Shown here: positions 6,426 through 12,758 of the stretch, piece after piece | Numbering within the stretch: the stretch's first letter is position 1 | Layout: each line of letters starts with the position of its first letter | Assembly (NCBI GenBank): GCA_937897365.1 | Contig: CALCOP010000203.1 | Span: forward strand, 1 to 12,758 | Direction of reading: 5' to 3' | DNA from: an uncultured euryarchaeote | GTDB taxonomy: Archaea; Thermoplasmatota; Poseidoniia; Poseidoniales; Poseidoniaceae | Length of the DNA stretch: 12,758 nucleotides | The notes under the pieces: model-generated | Database searches by the model: none | What the model saw: the letters and a program-made list of their open reading frames with translations, nothing else | Told to the model about the DNA's origin: nothing | Translations under genes and position numbers: made by a program

Positions 6426-7631
6426 TCAATGCAACAAGCCCCACGAATGTTCAGCGTTGCCTCTTGCCCATTCATAATCGGACTCTTTTCGTAGACCAAA
6501 TTCATCTTGAATCCTCAAATAGTCCATTCTTAGTGGATACTCATTGTAGGTGAGATGGGATTTTATTCCGCCACGTGTCGGCTGGTTGAATGTCCAATGC
6601 GCCCGTTCTATTGCCTGAACTCGAAGTTCAATTTTTGTTCTCTTATTCCACATTTTGATTTCAAAAATTGGGAGTGGTGCACCTGGTGTTTGCCCGTGCT
6701 CACCTTCTGTTAATTCCGAGGATAATTTTCGCACCCGAACGTTCGTGAAACGTTCAGAGCGGTTGTTGACAGGGTCGTGAAATAAGCCACCTTGAGACAG
6801 TCCAATATGGCCGGTATCTCGTCTTTTCCATGGTCGGTTATCCCTTGCACTCACTGTGAAGGAGACATGAGGCAAGAACCAATCGATGTAAGAGCCATCA
6901 TTGAGATGAAGCATCCCCCAATACCAAGGAACCGATGGAGCTTGAACACAGACCTTCTGAAAATAAGCAGTGCCAGAGACTTCTTGATTGTCCAACTGGC
7001 CGTGAACTCGAGTTCCGTGTAGTCGAAGAATATCGTATCCCATGTTTGCAGCATACGTTGCATTTGCTTGACGTGCGGTGGACAAAGCGGTATTCCAAGG
7101 CGTCAACTTGAGATCAAATTTTTTGGGAACCATAGGGTGTGAGGCATCATCATCGGTTGTCAGTTGTATCCAAAACGAACTCAAATCACTTTTGAGACCC
7201 ATTGAGAGGTCTTTTTCCAGTAAGGGTACGACTGCTCCGCCTCCTTTTCCAGTTTGGTTCGATTTCAGTGGCCATTGAGAATGGGTGTCAGGTAAGGAAA
7301 TCATTCGACAGATTTGCTGGATTACAGGTTCATGCATCTGCTTTCCATCAAACCACCATGCGCATACCATTCCGTCGAGGGCCATGCCCTTTTCATCATC
7401 AAATCCAGGTCTTCCCTCTGGCATCCATGGCATGCCGTTGACATCGACCAAAGCATTGTCCTTGGTCGACCAAAGTACCATCAGTTGTCGTCCACTTGGA
7501 CGGCCGTCTGGGTCGTCCAGCATAACCAGCCACCACCACCAATCCCAAGTGAGATGGTGAAGAGGTGGGCGATCTTGTAAAGACCACATTTTTGAGAGGT
7601 CTCCAGTAAACGCTTTCATTTCTGGCATCAT
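6426..7631 (-). CDS. Trp-rich protein resembling the AttH/CrtC lipocalin-like family
   Basis: This 401-residue protein has no signal peptide and no membrane helix, and is strikingly rich in tryptophan, including WDWWWW at 29-34. Two regions resemble the AttH/CrtC (hydroxyneurosporene synthase-like, double lipocalin-fold) pattern: the N-terminal HHLTWDWWWWLVMLDDPDGR (25-44) followed by GRQLMVLWS, recalling E-W-W-Y ... D-x-x-G-R-x-x-G-x-Q; and VSGTAYFQKVC (218-228) followed by WYWGMLHLNDGSYIDWFLP (236-254), recalling G-x-a-W/Y ... W-x-W-x-x-L-x-D-G. The protein ends GNAEHSWGLLH, similar to the closing strand of that family. Members bind or hydrate isoprenoids or handle lipids. The assignment is by motif resemblance only. 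Its ATGATG start overlaps the permease stop and follows AAGGAG, making it the last gene of the ABC operon and a likely functional partner. Confidence 0.5.
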   Translation of the reverse strand: MMPEMKAFTGDLSKMWSLQDRPPLHHLTWDWWWWLVMLDDPDGRPSGRQLMVLWSTKDNALVDVNGMPWMPEGRPGFDDEKGMALDGMVCAWWFDGKQMHEPVIQQICRMISLPDTHSQWPLKSNQTGKGGGAVVPLLEKDLSMGLKSDLSSFWIQLTTDDDASHPMVPKKFDLKLTPWNTALSTARQANATYAANMGYDILRLHGTRVHGQLDNQEVSGTAYFQKVCVQAPSVPWYWGMLHLNDGSYIDWFLPHVSFTVSARDNRPWKRRDTGHIGLSQGGLFHDPVNNRSERFTNVRVRKLSSELTEGEHGQTPGAPLPIFEIKMWNKRTKIELRVQAIERAHWTFNQPTRGGIKSHLTYNEYPLRMDYLRIQDEFGLRKESDYEWARGNAEHSWGLLH

Positions 7632-8959
7632 TGAATCTCCTTACCCTTGAACAAAGCCCCGCCAACAAACCAGAAAATAGCCGCTTGAAGAAGTAAAACG
7701 AGCGAGGACACAATCACTGCAGGGAATGCAGAAAGTCCAAGCCCGGGTTTCGAAGAAAAGAATCCCAACGGACCTGCACCTTCCAGTGATTTTTCAAAAT
7801 CCCAATTTGCACCGCCGTCACCGCCCCAGTTGCCCATGAGTATGAACACATCGAGACTGGGCCAGACCATCATTGCGGCAGCGTCAACAATCATCAATGC
7901 CCAACCAATGATGGAGAACCGAAGTAGAGTTGAATCGGGAGCGCCCATCGAAAGCAATGCCATTCCCAATTCCCACGCTGCAAACGGTATGGCGAGAATG
8001 ATTCCGTATTTCCATAACACTCCAAGCGCATTAAACAGCATGCCGTATACCAGTGTTGCCATCATCGTTGCAAAAATAATCGCCAACCATACACCTAAAT
8101 CTGCGAAACGGAAGAAACTGTCTCCAGATCCTGCAAACCCTGAAACAATTGCGCCAAGAATTCCGAGGGCGATGACATAAGGCCACACAATTCCAAGATA
8201 CCCTAACGTTCGATAGAGGAAAACTTCCGTTCGTGCAATGGGTTTGGCGAGCATGAAGTGCATGGTGCCAGAATTCATTTCATCGCGAATGAGACCAGTT
8301 GCTAAAAACAGGGGTAGGAATATTCCAAGCAGGAGAACAAATCCGAGTTTTCCTATTGAAAGCACGAAGGCGAGGTGTATTGCTTCACGAGAATATGCAT
8401 CTTCATCAGGGTCTTCATCGACGCCATCATCGGCATCGATAGTTGCATAAAGTTGACCATCAGAAAGACGGTAGTATTCGATGACGATATCACATGCTAC
8501 GCCGTTATCATTGGTATCTTTTTGTGAGTCCGTTTTGTTCGCATCTTGGCAGTCTCCATCATCGTCGAATCCGGTCGATTGTAGACCGACACGCGCCGTA
8601 ACATCCCAGTCAAAACCGTCTTCGTTAATGTACATCGACTTCGGGTCTGGTTCAATTGGTGGATCAAACAATCCAGGGTGTGAATCACCATCCCATGGGT
8701 CTGTTCCGAGGCGCAATTCTTGTCCTCTTGGATATCCATCGTTATCAAAATCGGTTGAATCACCGTCGTTATCAATTGATTCAAACTCTGAAGCCATTAC
8801 ATCGATGTAGATCAAGAAAATAAGAGATAAAGCAGTGAATCCTACTCCTAAGACCACCCAGGTCGATTTTTTTGTGCGGTATTGTCGAAGTGTGAACTCG
8901 ATAATTGCCGAGGCTTTCCGGTCGAGTGAACGGTAGATGGAATCTGGTTTCGTCGCCAT
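7628..8959 (-). CDS. ABC-2 type permease with thrombospondin-3-like calcium-binding insert
   Basis: This 443-residue membrane subunit has a cytoplasmic N-terminus, a first helix (about 33-52), then a large extracytoplasmic region (about 55-192) before five or six further helices (about 193-222, 250-275, 287-310, 316-337, 345-366 and 411-435). The cytoplasmic stretch after the second helix, LIRDEMNSGTMHFMLAKPIA (223-242), is the usual ABC-2 permease signature. The insert contains Asp/Asn-rich repeats: NDGDSTDFDNDGYPRGQELR (64-83) ending in GTDP, then FDDDGDCQDANKTDSQKDTN (131-150) and NDNGVACD. These have the D-x-D-x-D-G spacing and the G-T-D-P and C-D endings of thrombospondin type 3 repeats, which bind calcium. 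Cysteines 137 and 156 could pair. The start ATG overlaps the upstream stop (TAATG), with AGGAGGAGG six bases before it. Confidence 0.85.
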   Translation of the reverse strand: MATKPDSIYRSLDRKASAIIEFTLRQYRTKKSTWVVLGVGFTALSLIFLIYIDVMASEFESIDNDGDSTDFDNDGYPRGQELRLGTDPWDGDSHPGLFDPPIEPDPKSMYINEDGFDWDVTARVGLQSTGFDDDGDCQDANKTDSQKDTNDNGVACDIVIEYYRLSDGQLYATIDADDGVDEDPDEDAYSREAIHLAFVLSIGKLGFVLLLGIFLPLFLATGLIRDEMNSGTMHFMLAKPIARTEVFLYRTLGYLGIVWPYVIALGILGAIVSGFAGSGDSFFRFADLGVWLAIIFATMMATLVYGMLFNALGVLWKYGIILAIPFAAWELGMALLSMGAPDSTLLRFSIIGWALMIVDAAAMMVWPSLDVFILMGNWGGDGGANWDFEKSLEGAGPLGFFSSKPGLGLSAFPAVIVSSLVLLLQAAIFWFVGGALFKGKEIQ

Positions 8960-9951
8960 TAGATTCCTCCTCCTGAAGTGAGGTATCCCAAAATAGATGC
9001 AAGATCATCATCAGGATTGTCGATTGTGTTTACTTTGTGATTATTGTCTACAATTATCTGAGGTAGTCGTGAGTGGATTGCACCAAGATTATGGGTTTGG
9101 ATTGACAGATTTTTCCCGTCAGGGAACGAGATTCCAAACACTTCATCAATATCGATGACGTTCTTAGCTAATGCCTTCGGGTCTTCAGTTTGGATTGATA
9201 TGCGGTGAGGGATTTTATCCAAACGTTCTCGAATTGAATGCAGGTTACCCAATGCTAAGAGACGGCCCTGATGGAGAATAATAATCTGCTCAGTTATACG
9301 CTCAATTTCCTGTAAAATATGGCTACTGACCAGAACCGTTCTCCCCATCCGTCCAAGTTCCCGAATGACGTTCATAATCGTTGTACGCGCAAGCGGGTCA
9401 CAGCCCTGAAGGGGTTCATCGAGAATAATCAACTCGGGATCGTTCACCAATGCATGAGCGATTTTCACTCGTTGTCGCATACCTTTGGAATACTGACCTA
9501 TTTTTTTGTGGGCCACATCGGATAAACTGACGAAATCGAGTACCCTGTCTGCCTCAACTTTCGCTTCATCACGAGTCAATCCGTTCAGACGGGCAAAGGT
9601 CGAAACAAACTCGTGTCCGGTCATCCAATCATACATTTTCTCATGTTCAGGAACAAAGCCAACTCGAGCATAGGGTGCCGGATTTTTCCAGGGATCTGTG
9701 CCAAACAGCTTCACGCTGCCCTGACTTACTTTCAGTTTCCCCATTAAGAGATTGAACAGCGTTGATTTCCCAGCACCATTCATTCCTAAAACACCAGTAA
9801 CTCCCCCGTTTAGCGCTAATGTAATGTTTGATAATGCAAAAATACGGCCGTAACTTTTCGATACGTTCTCAAGAAGAATTGCTGGTGCAGTCGACTCAGG
9901 CACCCATTCTTTGGTTTGCGCCTTGCCTTGTTGGTCGAAATCGGGTATCAC
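8959..9951 (-). CDS. ABC transporter ATP-binding subunit (second of operon), GTG start
   Basis: It powers an ABC-2 exporter, presumably with the permease immediately downstream. In the 330-residue form the nucleotide-binding motifs are Walker A GMNGAGKST (56-64), Q-loop region FVPEHEKMYDW (99-109), signature SKGMRQR (155-161), Walker B LIILDEP (174-180) with a QGCDP D-loop, and the switch His in SSHIL at about 211. A C-terminal domain (about 235-330) is typical of the NatA/CcmA-like group. The frame is open to 10044, but that start would overlap the upstream permease by about 97 bases. GTG at 9951 instead overlaps the permease stop as GTGA and has a perfect GGAGGTGA seven bases upstream, so it is chosen. 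Confidence 0.93.
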   Translation of the reverse strand: MIPDFDQQGKAQTKEWVPESTAPAILLENVSKSYGRIFALSNITLALNGGVTGVLGMNGAGKSTLFNLLMGKLKVSQGSVKLFGTDPWKNPAPYARVGFVPEHEKMYDWMTGHEFVSTFARLNGLTRDEAKVEADRVLDFVSLSDVAHKKIGQYSKGMRQRVKIAHALVNDPELIILDEPLQGCDPLARTTIMNVIRELGRMGRTVLVSSHILQEIERITEQIIILHQGRLLALGNLHSIRERLDKIPHRISIQTEDPKALAKNVIDIDEVFGISFPDGKNLSIQTHNLGAIHSRLPQIIVDNNHKVNTIDNPDDDLASILGYLTSGGGI

Positions 9952-10988
9952 TCTCGAGTCACCTCCATTGATGATACGCGTGTACTCAAAACATACAAGG
10001 CCACACCATTCATTGCAACAAGTGATGCGAGTGACCAGGTCCAAGAGTATTGGTCGTAGGTGGGTTGTGTTCCGATGATCGCTTGCCCAACATGGGCTAA
10101 GCAGTCATAGGGTGAAAGCAAATAGAGAATTTCACGGTCAAAGAGGTTTGAAACAATGAATGCCAAAACTTTGGTTCCAAGGATAATTGAGAGTAAAGCA
10201 ATGCCTGGGAAAAATTTGCCCTTCGAAACACTGGATAAGGAGAGCCCAATACTCGTGTACGTGAAGATCAGTAACAATGCGCTAAACACAGTTGCAAGGA
10301 ACATGGGGAACGTGTCAATAATCCATGCCCATCCTCTTCCCATTGTAGCAATTTCAGCAAAGTAGTAGAGTGCGAGTGTAACCAAGATGAGAATTGCTTG
10401 AATGAGGGCAACTGAAATGAATTTCATTCCAACATAATCGAATCGAGTAATCGGTCGAGAAAAGTAGAGTGCCGATGTTCCATGTTGCCGGTCTTCTGAA
10501 ATTACACCACCCACTAAGAGGGCAGCAACAACCGGATAATAGAGCATATTTCGCGGGAAAAATCCAAGCACGTGGGCATAGAGATTATCTCGGCTAACGC
10601 CCCATACTGAATGAAGCCCTGAATCACCAATTAGTCCAGAAACCAGAGTCATTCCGACATCAGATAAAGAGGCAACAAAGACGACTAAGAGATACAATCG
10701 AATAGGCACACCCCAAGGGCGATGACCTTTCTTGAATACGCCGAGTAAATGGTGTCGAAGAATAGCCCAGTTTCTCATCCAGCGAGGATTTAATTCACCG
10801 TTCCAAGGCTTGTATTGTTGTTTGAAAATCTGTCCATCAGATTTCGGTGCCGTATTGGTTGTGACAGTAAGATCTTCATCACCTTCAGTTGATCCCCAAG
10901 CTGCCTCCAAACGAACTTTCCCAGTCACTGGCGCTTCTGCAGCAAATTCAGTTGGTTGAGGAATACTCTCGTTATCGACGTCACTCAA
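9948..10988 (-). CDS. ABC-2 type permease, TTG start
   Basis: This 346-residue membrane subunit has a long acidic, probably disordered cytoplasmic N-terminus (about 1-60) and an amphipathic stretch (WAILRHHLLGVFK). Helices follow at about 96-118, 147-163, 188-211, 226-250, 258-282 and 317-337. The motif GVISEDRQHGTSALYFSRPI (161-180) with TRFDYVGMKF after it is the characteristic cytoplasmic loop of ABC-2/NosY-like permeases. Unlike the second permease it carries no large extracytoplasmic insert. The TTG start overlaps the stop of the upstream ATPase (TTGA) and has GGAGGTGG six bases before it. The only nearby GTG is out of frame, which supports TTG. Its stop overlaps the start of the second ATPase. 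Confidence 0.88.
   Translation of the reverse strand: MSDVDNESIPQPTEFAAEAPVTGKVRLEAAWGSTEGDEDLTVTTNTAPKSDGQIFKQQYKPWNGELNPRWMRNWAILRHHLLGVFKKGHRPWGVPIRLYLLVVFVASLSDVGMTLVSGLIGDSGLHSVWGVSRDNLYAHVLGFFPRNMLYYPVVAALLVGGVISEDRQHGTSALYFSRPITRFDYVGMKFISVALIQAILILVTLALYYFAEIATMGRGWAWIIDTFPMFLATVFSALLLIFTYTSIGLSLSSVSKGKFFPGIALLSIILGTKVLAFIVSNLFDREILYLLSPYDCLAHVGQAIIGTQPTYDQYSWTWSLASLVAMNGVALYVLSTRVSSMEVTRE
9959..9966 (-). promoter_or_regulatory. Perfect Shine-Dalgarno site GGAGGTGA deciding the GTG start at 9951
   Basis: On the minus strand GGAGGTGA is fully complementary to the usual archaeal 16S rRNA 3' end and sits seven bases before GTG 9951. It lies inside the last codons of the upstream permease. 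It decides the start of the second ATPase and rejects a longer form beginning at 10044. Confidence 0.85.
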
Positions 10989-11995
10989 GCTGAACCACCT
11001 CCCATGTGTTCGGGTGCATCGACCTTACGGGCCATTACCGAGTTTCCGAGTAAATCTTCGCTGGATTTTACTTCATATCCCAAGTTTTCCATAATTGAAA
11101 GGAAAAGATCTTCCAGCGATGCCTCGTATTCATGCATTCTGCGAATTTGTGCCCCTACTTCAGCCGCACATCCCAAGATGAGGGAGGTTGTATCTTCTTG
11201 TTCGTGAAGAATCCTCATGACGCGCCCTTCTCTGCGAACACTCATTCCTTTCGCAGCCATTGCTTCTTCTAAGCGAGACGCGCCTCCCCAAACATGAATC
11301 TCGATTTCACGATCAAATGCTTTGAGGTCTTCGATTCGACCTTGTGCAGCAAGTTTCCCTTTGTGCAAGAGGATGAAATTATCGCACACTCTCTCCACGT
11401 CATCCATCAGATGCGATGCCATCAGCACTGAACGATTACCTGTTTGAACGGTATTTGTCAATGTCTCAATCATGTAATCGCGTGCCGAAATGTCAAGTCC
11501 GTTTGACGGTTCATCTGCGATAATGAGTTCCGGGTCATGGATAAGTGCGCAGGCCAGTTTCGTTGCCTGCTTCATTCCGGTCGAATAACTTCCAATGTTT
11601 CGATACCTTTGCTCGCCTAAACCGACGTATTGTAAGGTCTCGTGGGCGCGAGCAAGAGCGATTGTCGGATTCATACCGAGCAACTCACCAGAATATCGAA
11701 CTTGGTGAATCGCTTCCATGTCTGGATTCAATGAGTCGTATTCCGGCATGTAGCCTATGCGTGAGCGAATTTCATCCCCTTGAGTGCGAATATCGAGCCC
11801 GAGAACAGTCCCCTCGCCTTCAGTCGTTTGAATCAAACCAAGTATTGTCTTGAGAAAGGTCGATTTCCCGGCACCGTTTGGCCCCAGTAAACCAGTAGCC
11901 CCTTTTGGAACAGAAAGGTTGAGTTTACTCAGTGCCACATGCGGACCATATGATTTGGTCAAATCGATGGTTTTGATGATAAGGTCGTCCTGCAC
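10985..11995 (-). CDS. ABC transporter ATP-binding subunit (first gene of operon), GTG start
   Basis: This is the first gene of the exporter operon. In the 336-residue form it has Walker A GPNGAGKST (38-46), Q-loop region YMPEYDSL (82-89), signature YSTGMKQ (137-143), Walker B LIIADEP (157-163) followed by SNGLD, and the switch His in ASHLM at 195. A C-terminal domain of about 120 residues follows. The frame extends to a TTG at 12010, but GTG at 11995 is preferred because GAGGGGGAG (12000-12008) directly precedes it, while nothing precedes the TTG. Signature and Walker B differ from those of the second ATPase in the operon (Ala for Leu before the catalytic Asp-Glu, STGMKQ for SKGMRQR), so the two are diverged paralogues rather than a recent duplication and probably form a heterodimer or two related exporters. 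Confidence 0.92.
   Translation of the reverse strand: MQDDLIIKTIDLTKSYGPHVALSKLNLSVPKGATGLLGPNGAGKSTFLKTILGLIQTTEGEGTVLGLDIRTQGDEIRSRIGYMPEYDSLNPDMEAIHQVRYSGELLGMNPTIALARAHETLQYVGLGEQRYRNIGSYSTGMKQATKLACALIHDPELIIADEPSNGLDISARDYMIETLTNTVQTGNRSVLMASHLMDDVERVCDNFILLHKGKLAAQGRIEDLKAFDREIEIHVWGGASRLEEAMAAKGMSVRREGRVMRILHEQEDTTSLILGCAAEVGAQIRRMHEYEASLEDLFLSIMENLGYEVKSSEDLLGNSVMARKVDAPEHMGGGSA
10995..11002 (-). promoter_or_regulatory. Strong Shine-Dalgarno site GGAGGTGG supporting the TTG start at 10988
   Basis: On the minus strand GGAGGTGG lies six bases before TTG 10988, inside the last codons of the first ATPase (its Gly-Gly-Gly-Ser-Ala end). It explains how a TTG start can be used efficiently. 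Confidence 0.75.
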
Positions 11996-11999
11996 TGCA

Positions 12000-12008
12000 C
12001 TCCCCCTC
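12000..12008 (-). promoter_or_regulatory. Shine-Dalgarno site supporting the GTG start at 11995
   Basis: Minus-strand GAGGGGGAG precedes GTG 11995 by four bases from its end, or seven from its GAGGGG core. It overlaps the TTG alternative at 12010, which makes that start unlikely. Confidence 0.6.
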
Positions 12009-12037
12009 AAAGTTGAGAGATGTAAGACGCTCTTTGA

Positions 12038-12045
12038 AGTATACC
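12038..12045 (-). promoter_or_regulatory. TATA-like promoter element of the ABC exporter operon
   Basis: Minus-strand GGTATACT is a good archaeal TATA-box candidate. Placing transcription start about 25 bases downstream, near 12016, leaves a leader of about 20 bases that contains the Shine-Dalgarno site before GTG 11995. It is the only clear candidate in the 62-base gap after the PUA gene. Confidence 0.5.
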
Positions 12046-12055
12046 ACGATATTGT

Positions 12056-12076
12056 GTAACAAATAGGGTATGTTAC
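12056..12076. repeat. 6-bp inverted repeat upstream of the ABC operon promoter
   Basis: GTAACA and TGTTAC form a perfect 6-bp inverted repeat separated by nine bases. Its centre is about 24 bases upstream of the TATA-like element, where archaeal activators often bind. It also covers the stop codon of the PUA gene, so a hairpin at the 3' end of that mRNA is the alternative reading. Confidence 0.4.
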
Positions 12077-12744
12077 TTTATTCCACCACGGGTTTTTACA
12101 GCTACGCCTTTACGGAAATTTTTCATTTCTTGGGCAGTACACTGTGCGAGTCCATGACCGATAAGTTCACCCTTTTGGTTCACAATTAAGCAATTTTCAC
12201 CTGGTTTGACCCACCCGTCGCAACCCAGGATGAAACCGTGGAAAACGTTCCTCCCTTGTCGCACGAATGGTTCTGCATCGTTGTTGACAACGACCCATGC
12301 GGGACCTTGCATAAGAGCGTCTTGCTCCGTAACTTGTTCAAAGCCAACAGGCATTGTCATCTTGCGAAGTGCATGAATGTGCTTTGCTCCGCCATCGGTG
12401 ACTGACAATCCGCCATCGGTAAGACGAGGGCTTACCACATGTGTTCCATTCGCCAGAATTGCATTTTTCACTCTGCCAAGCCGGTTTACGACAAATGTCG
12501 AGTCTTTCAAAAGAAGTTCAACATCTTTTGAATTCATATTCAATAATACGTTCATCTTATCACTCACATGGCGTCTTTGAAGCCGTAGTTTCGCTTTTTC
12601 CCGTTGTTCTTTTTCTACCGGTTCCGCATGTGTTTTATCTTCCTCAGTTGAATCGAAAACCCCTGCTTGTTCCAGAGCAGTCATTGCTCGAGATTGAATT
12701 CCGTCCCCGAGTAAATCCACAACAATTATTTTTCTTTCTCCCAT
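12073..12744 (-). CDS. PUA-domain protein resembling the C-terminal part of archaeosine tRNA-guanine transglycosylase
   Basis: Read from the ATG at 12744 this is a 223-residue protein. A charged segment (about 33-60) leads to a small domain (about 65-128, with VNRLGRVKNAILANG and PRLTDGGLSVTDGGA) and a C-terminal PUA domain (about 149-222). The PUA region has FVRQGRNVFHGFI (160-172), VKPGENCLIVN (179-189), ELIGHGLAQCTAQEM (193-207) and the closing FRKGVAVKTRG (210-220). This order matches the C2-PUA end of archaeal TgtA/ArcS-type proteins, which bind the tRNA acceptor stem. The catalytic barrel is not in the window. There is no upstream in-frame stop before the edge (His-Tyr-Gly can be read before the Met) and no clear Shine-Dalgarno site, so the real protein may be longer. 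Confidence 0.75.
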   Translation of the reverse strand: MGERKIIVVDLLGDGIQSRAMTALEQAGVFDSTEEDKTHAEPVEKEQREKAKLRLQRRHVSDKMNVLLNMNSKDVELLLKDSTFVVNRLGRVKNAILANGTHVVSPRLTDGGLSVTDGGAKHIHALRKMTMPVGFEQVTEQDALMQGPAWVVVNNDAEPFVRQGRNVFHGFILGCDGWVKPGENCLIVNQKGELIGHGLAQCTAQEMKNFRKGVAVKTRGGIK

Positions 12745-12758
12745 ACCGTAGTGTTCCA

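Noticed and set aside
8400..8445. GAT/ATC-rich short repeats that look like a microsatellite
   Set aside because: They are explained by Asp/Glu codons in the acidic calcium-binding insert of the permease and are not a perfect tandem array.
9952..10044. Longer N-terminus for the second ABC ATPase starting at 10044
   Set aside because: It would overlap the permease gene by about 97 bases and adds a cysteine-rich segment foreign to ABC ATPases. GTG 9951 has a perfect Shine-Dalgarno site.

Overview
The window looks like archaeal chromosome, most likely from a marine Thermoplasmatota lineage such as Marine Group II (Poseidoniales). The archaeal signs are a CTP-dependent riboflavin kinase of the DUF120 family, a PUA-domain protein resembling the C-terminal part of archaeosine tRNA-guanine transglycosylase, strong GGAGGTGA/GGTG Shine-Dalgarno sites, and TATA-like rather than -35/-10 promoter elements. 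The exact lineage is inferred from general family resemblance, not from a database search. No rRNA, tRNA, CRISPR array, insertion sequence or integrase was seen, and no gap longer than about 115 bases lacks a gene.

Left part (1-2013). A leftward gene, cut by the window edge, starts at 525. A rightward set starts close beside it: a possible 33-residue peptide (584-685), a two-helix membrane protein (688-1344) and a four-helix membrane protein (1402-2013). The short divergent junction holds a perfect 7-bp inverted repeat (532-548) that would fold over the ribosome-binding site of the leftward gene.

Middle (2014-6332). A leftward alpha-oxoamine synthase, probably glycine C-acetyltransferase (Kbl), abuts the preceding rightward gene stop codon to stop codon. 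It diverges from rightward ribK, whose stop overlaps the stop of leftward truA. A TPR-like protein and a bacterial-PH-domain membrane protein lie upstream of truA on the same strand.

Right part (6426-12744). Five leftward genes form a very compact operon: ABC ATPase (start 11995), ABC-2 permease (start 10988), second ABC ATPase (start 9951), second permease (start 8959) and a Trp-rich protein resembling the AttH/CrtC lipocalin-like family (start 7631). Each junction is a stop/start overlap with a strong Shine-Dalgarno site, and three of the five starts are GTG or TTG. The second permease carries a large extracytoplasmic insert with thrombospondin-type-3-like calcium-binding repeats. The natural reading is a heteromeric ABC-2 exporter with a calcium-binding outer domain and a lipid- or isoprenoid-handling partner. 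The substrate is not deducible from sequence. A TATA-like element at 12038-12045 sits at the right distance to drive the operon, with a 6-bp inverted repeat just upstream.

The last gene (12073-12744) is a PUA-domain RNA-binding protein whose reading frame stays open to the window edge, so it may be the C-terminal part of a longer archaeosine transglycosylase-type enzyme. The most interesting unit in the window is the ABC exporter operon with its calcium-binding insert and AttH-like partner.
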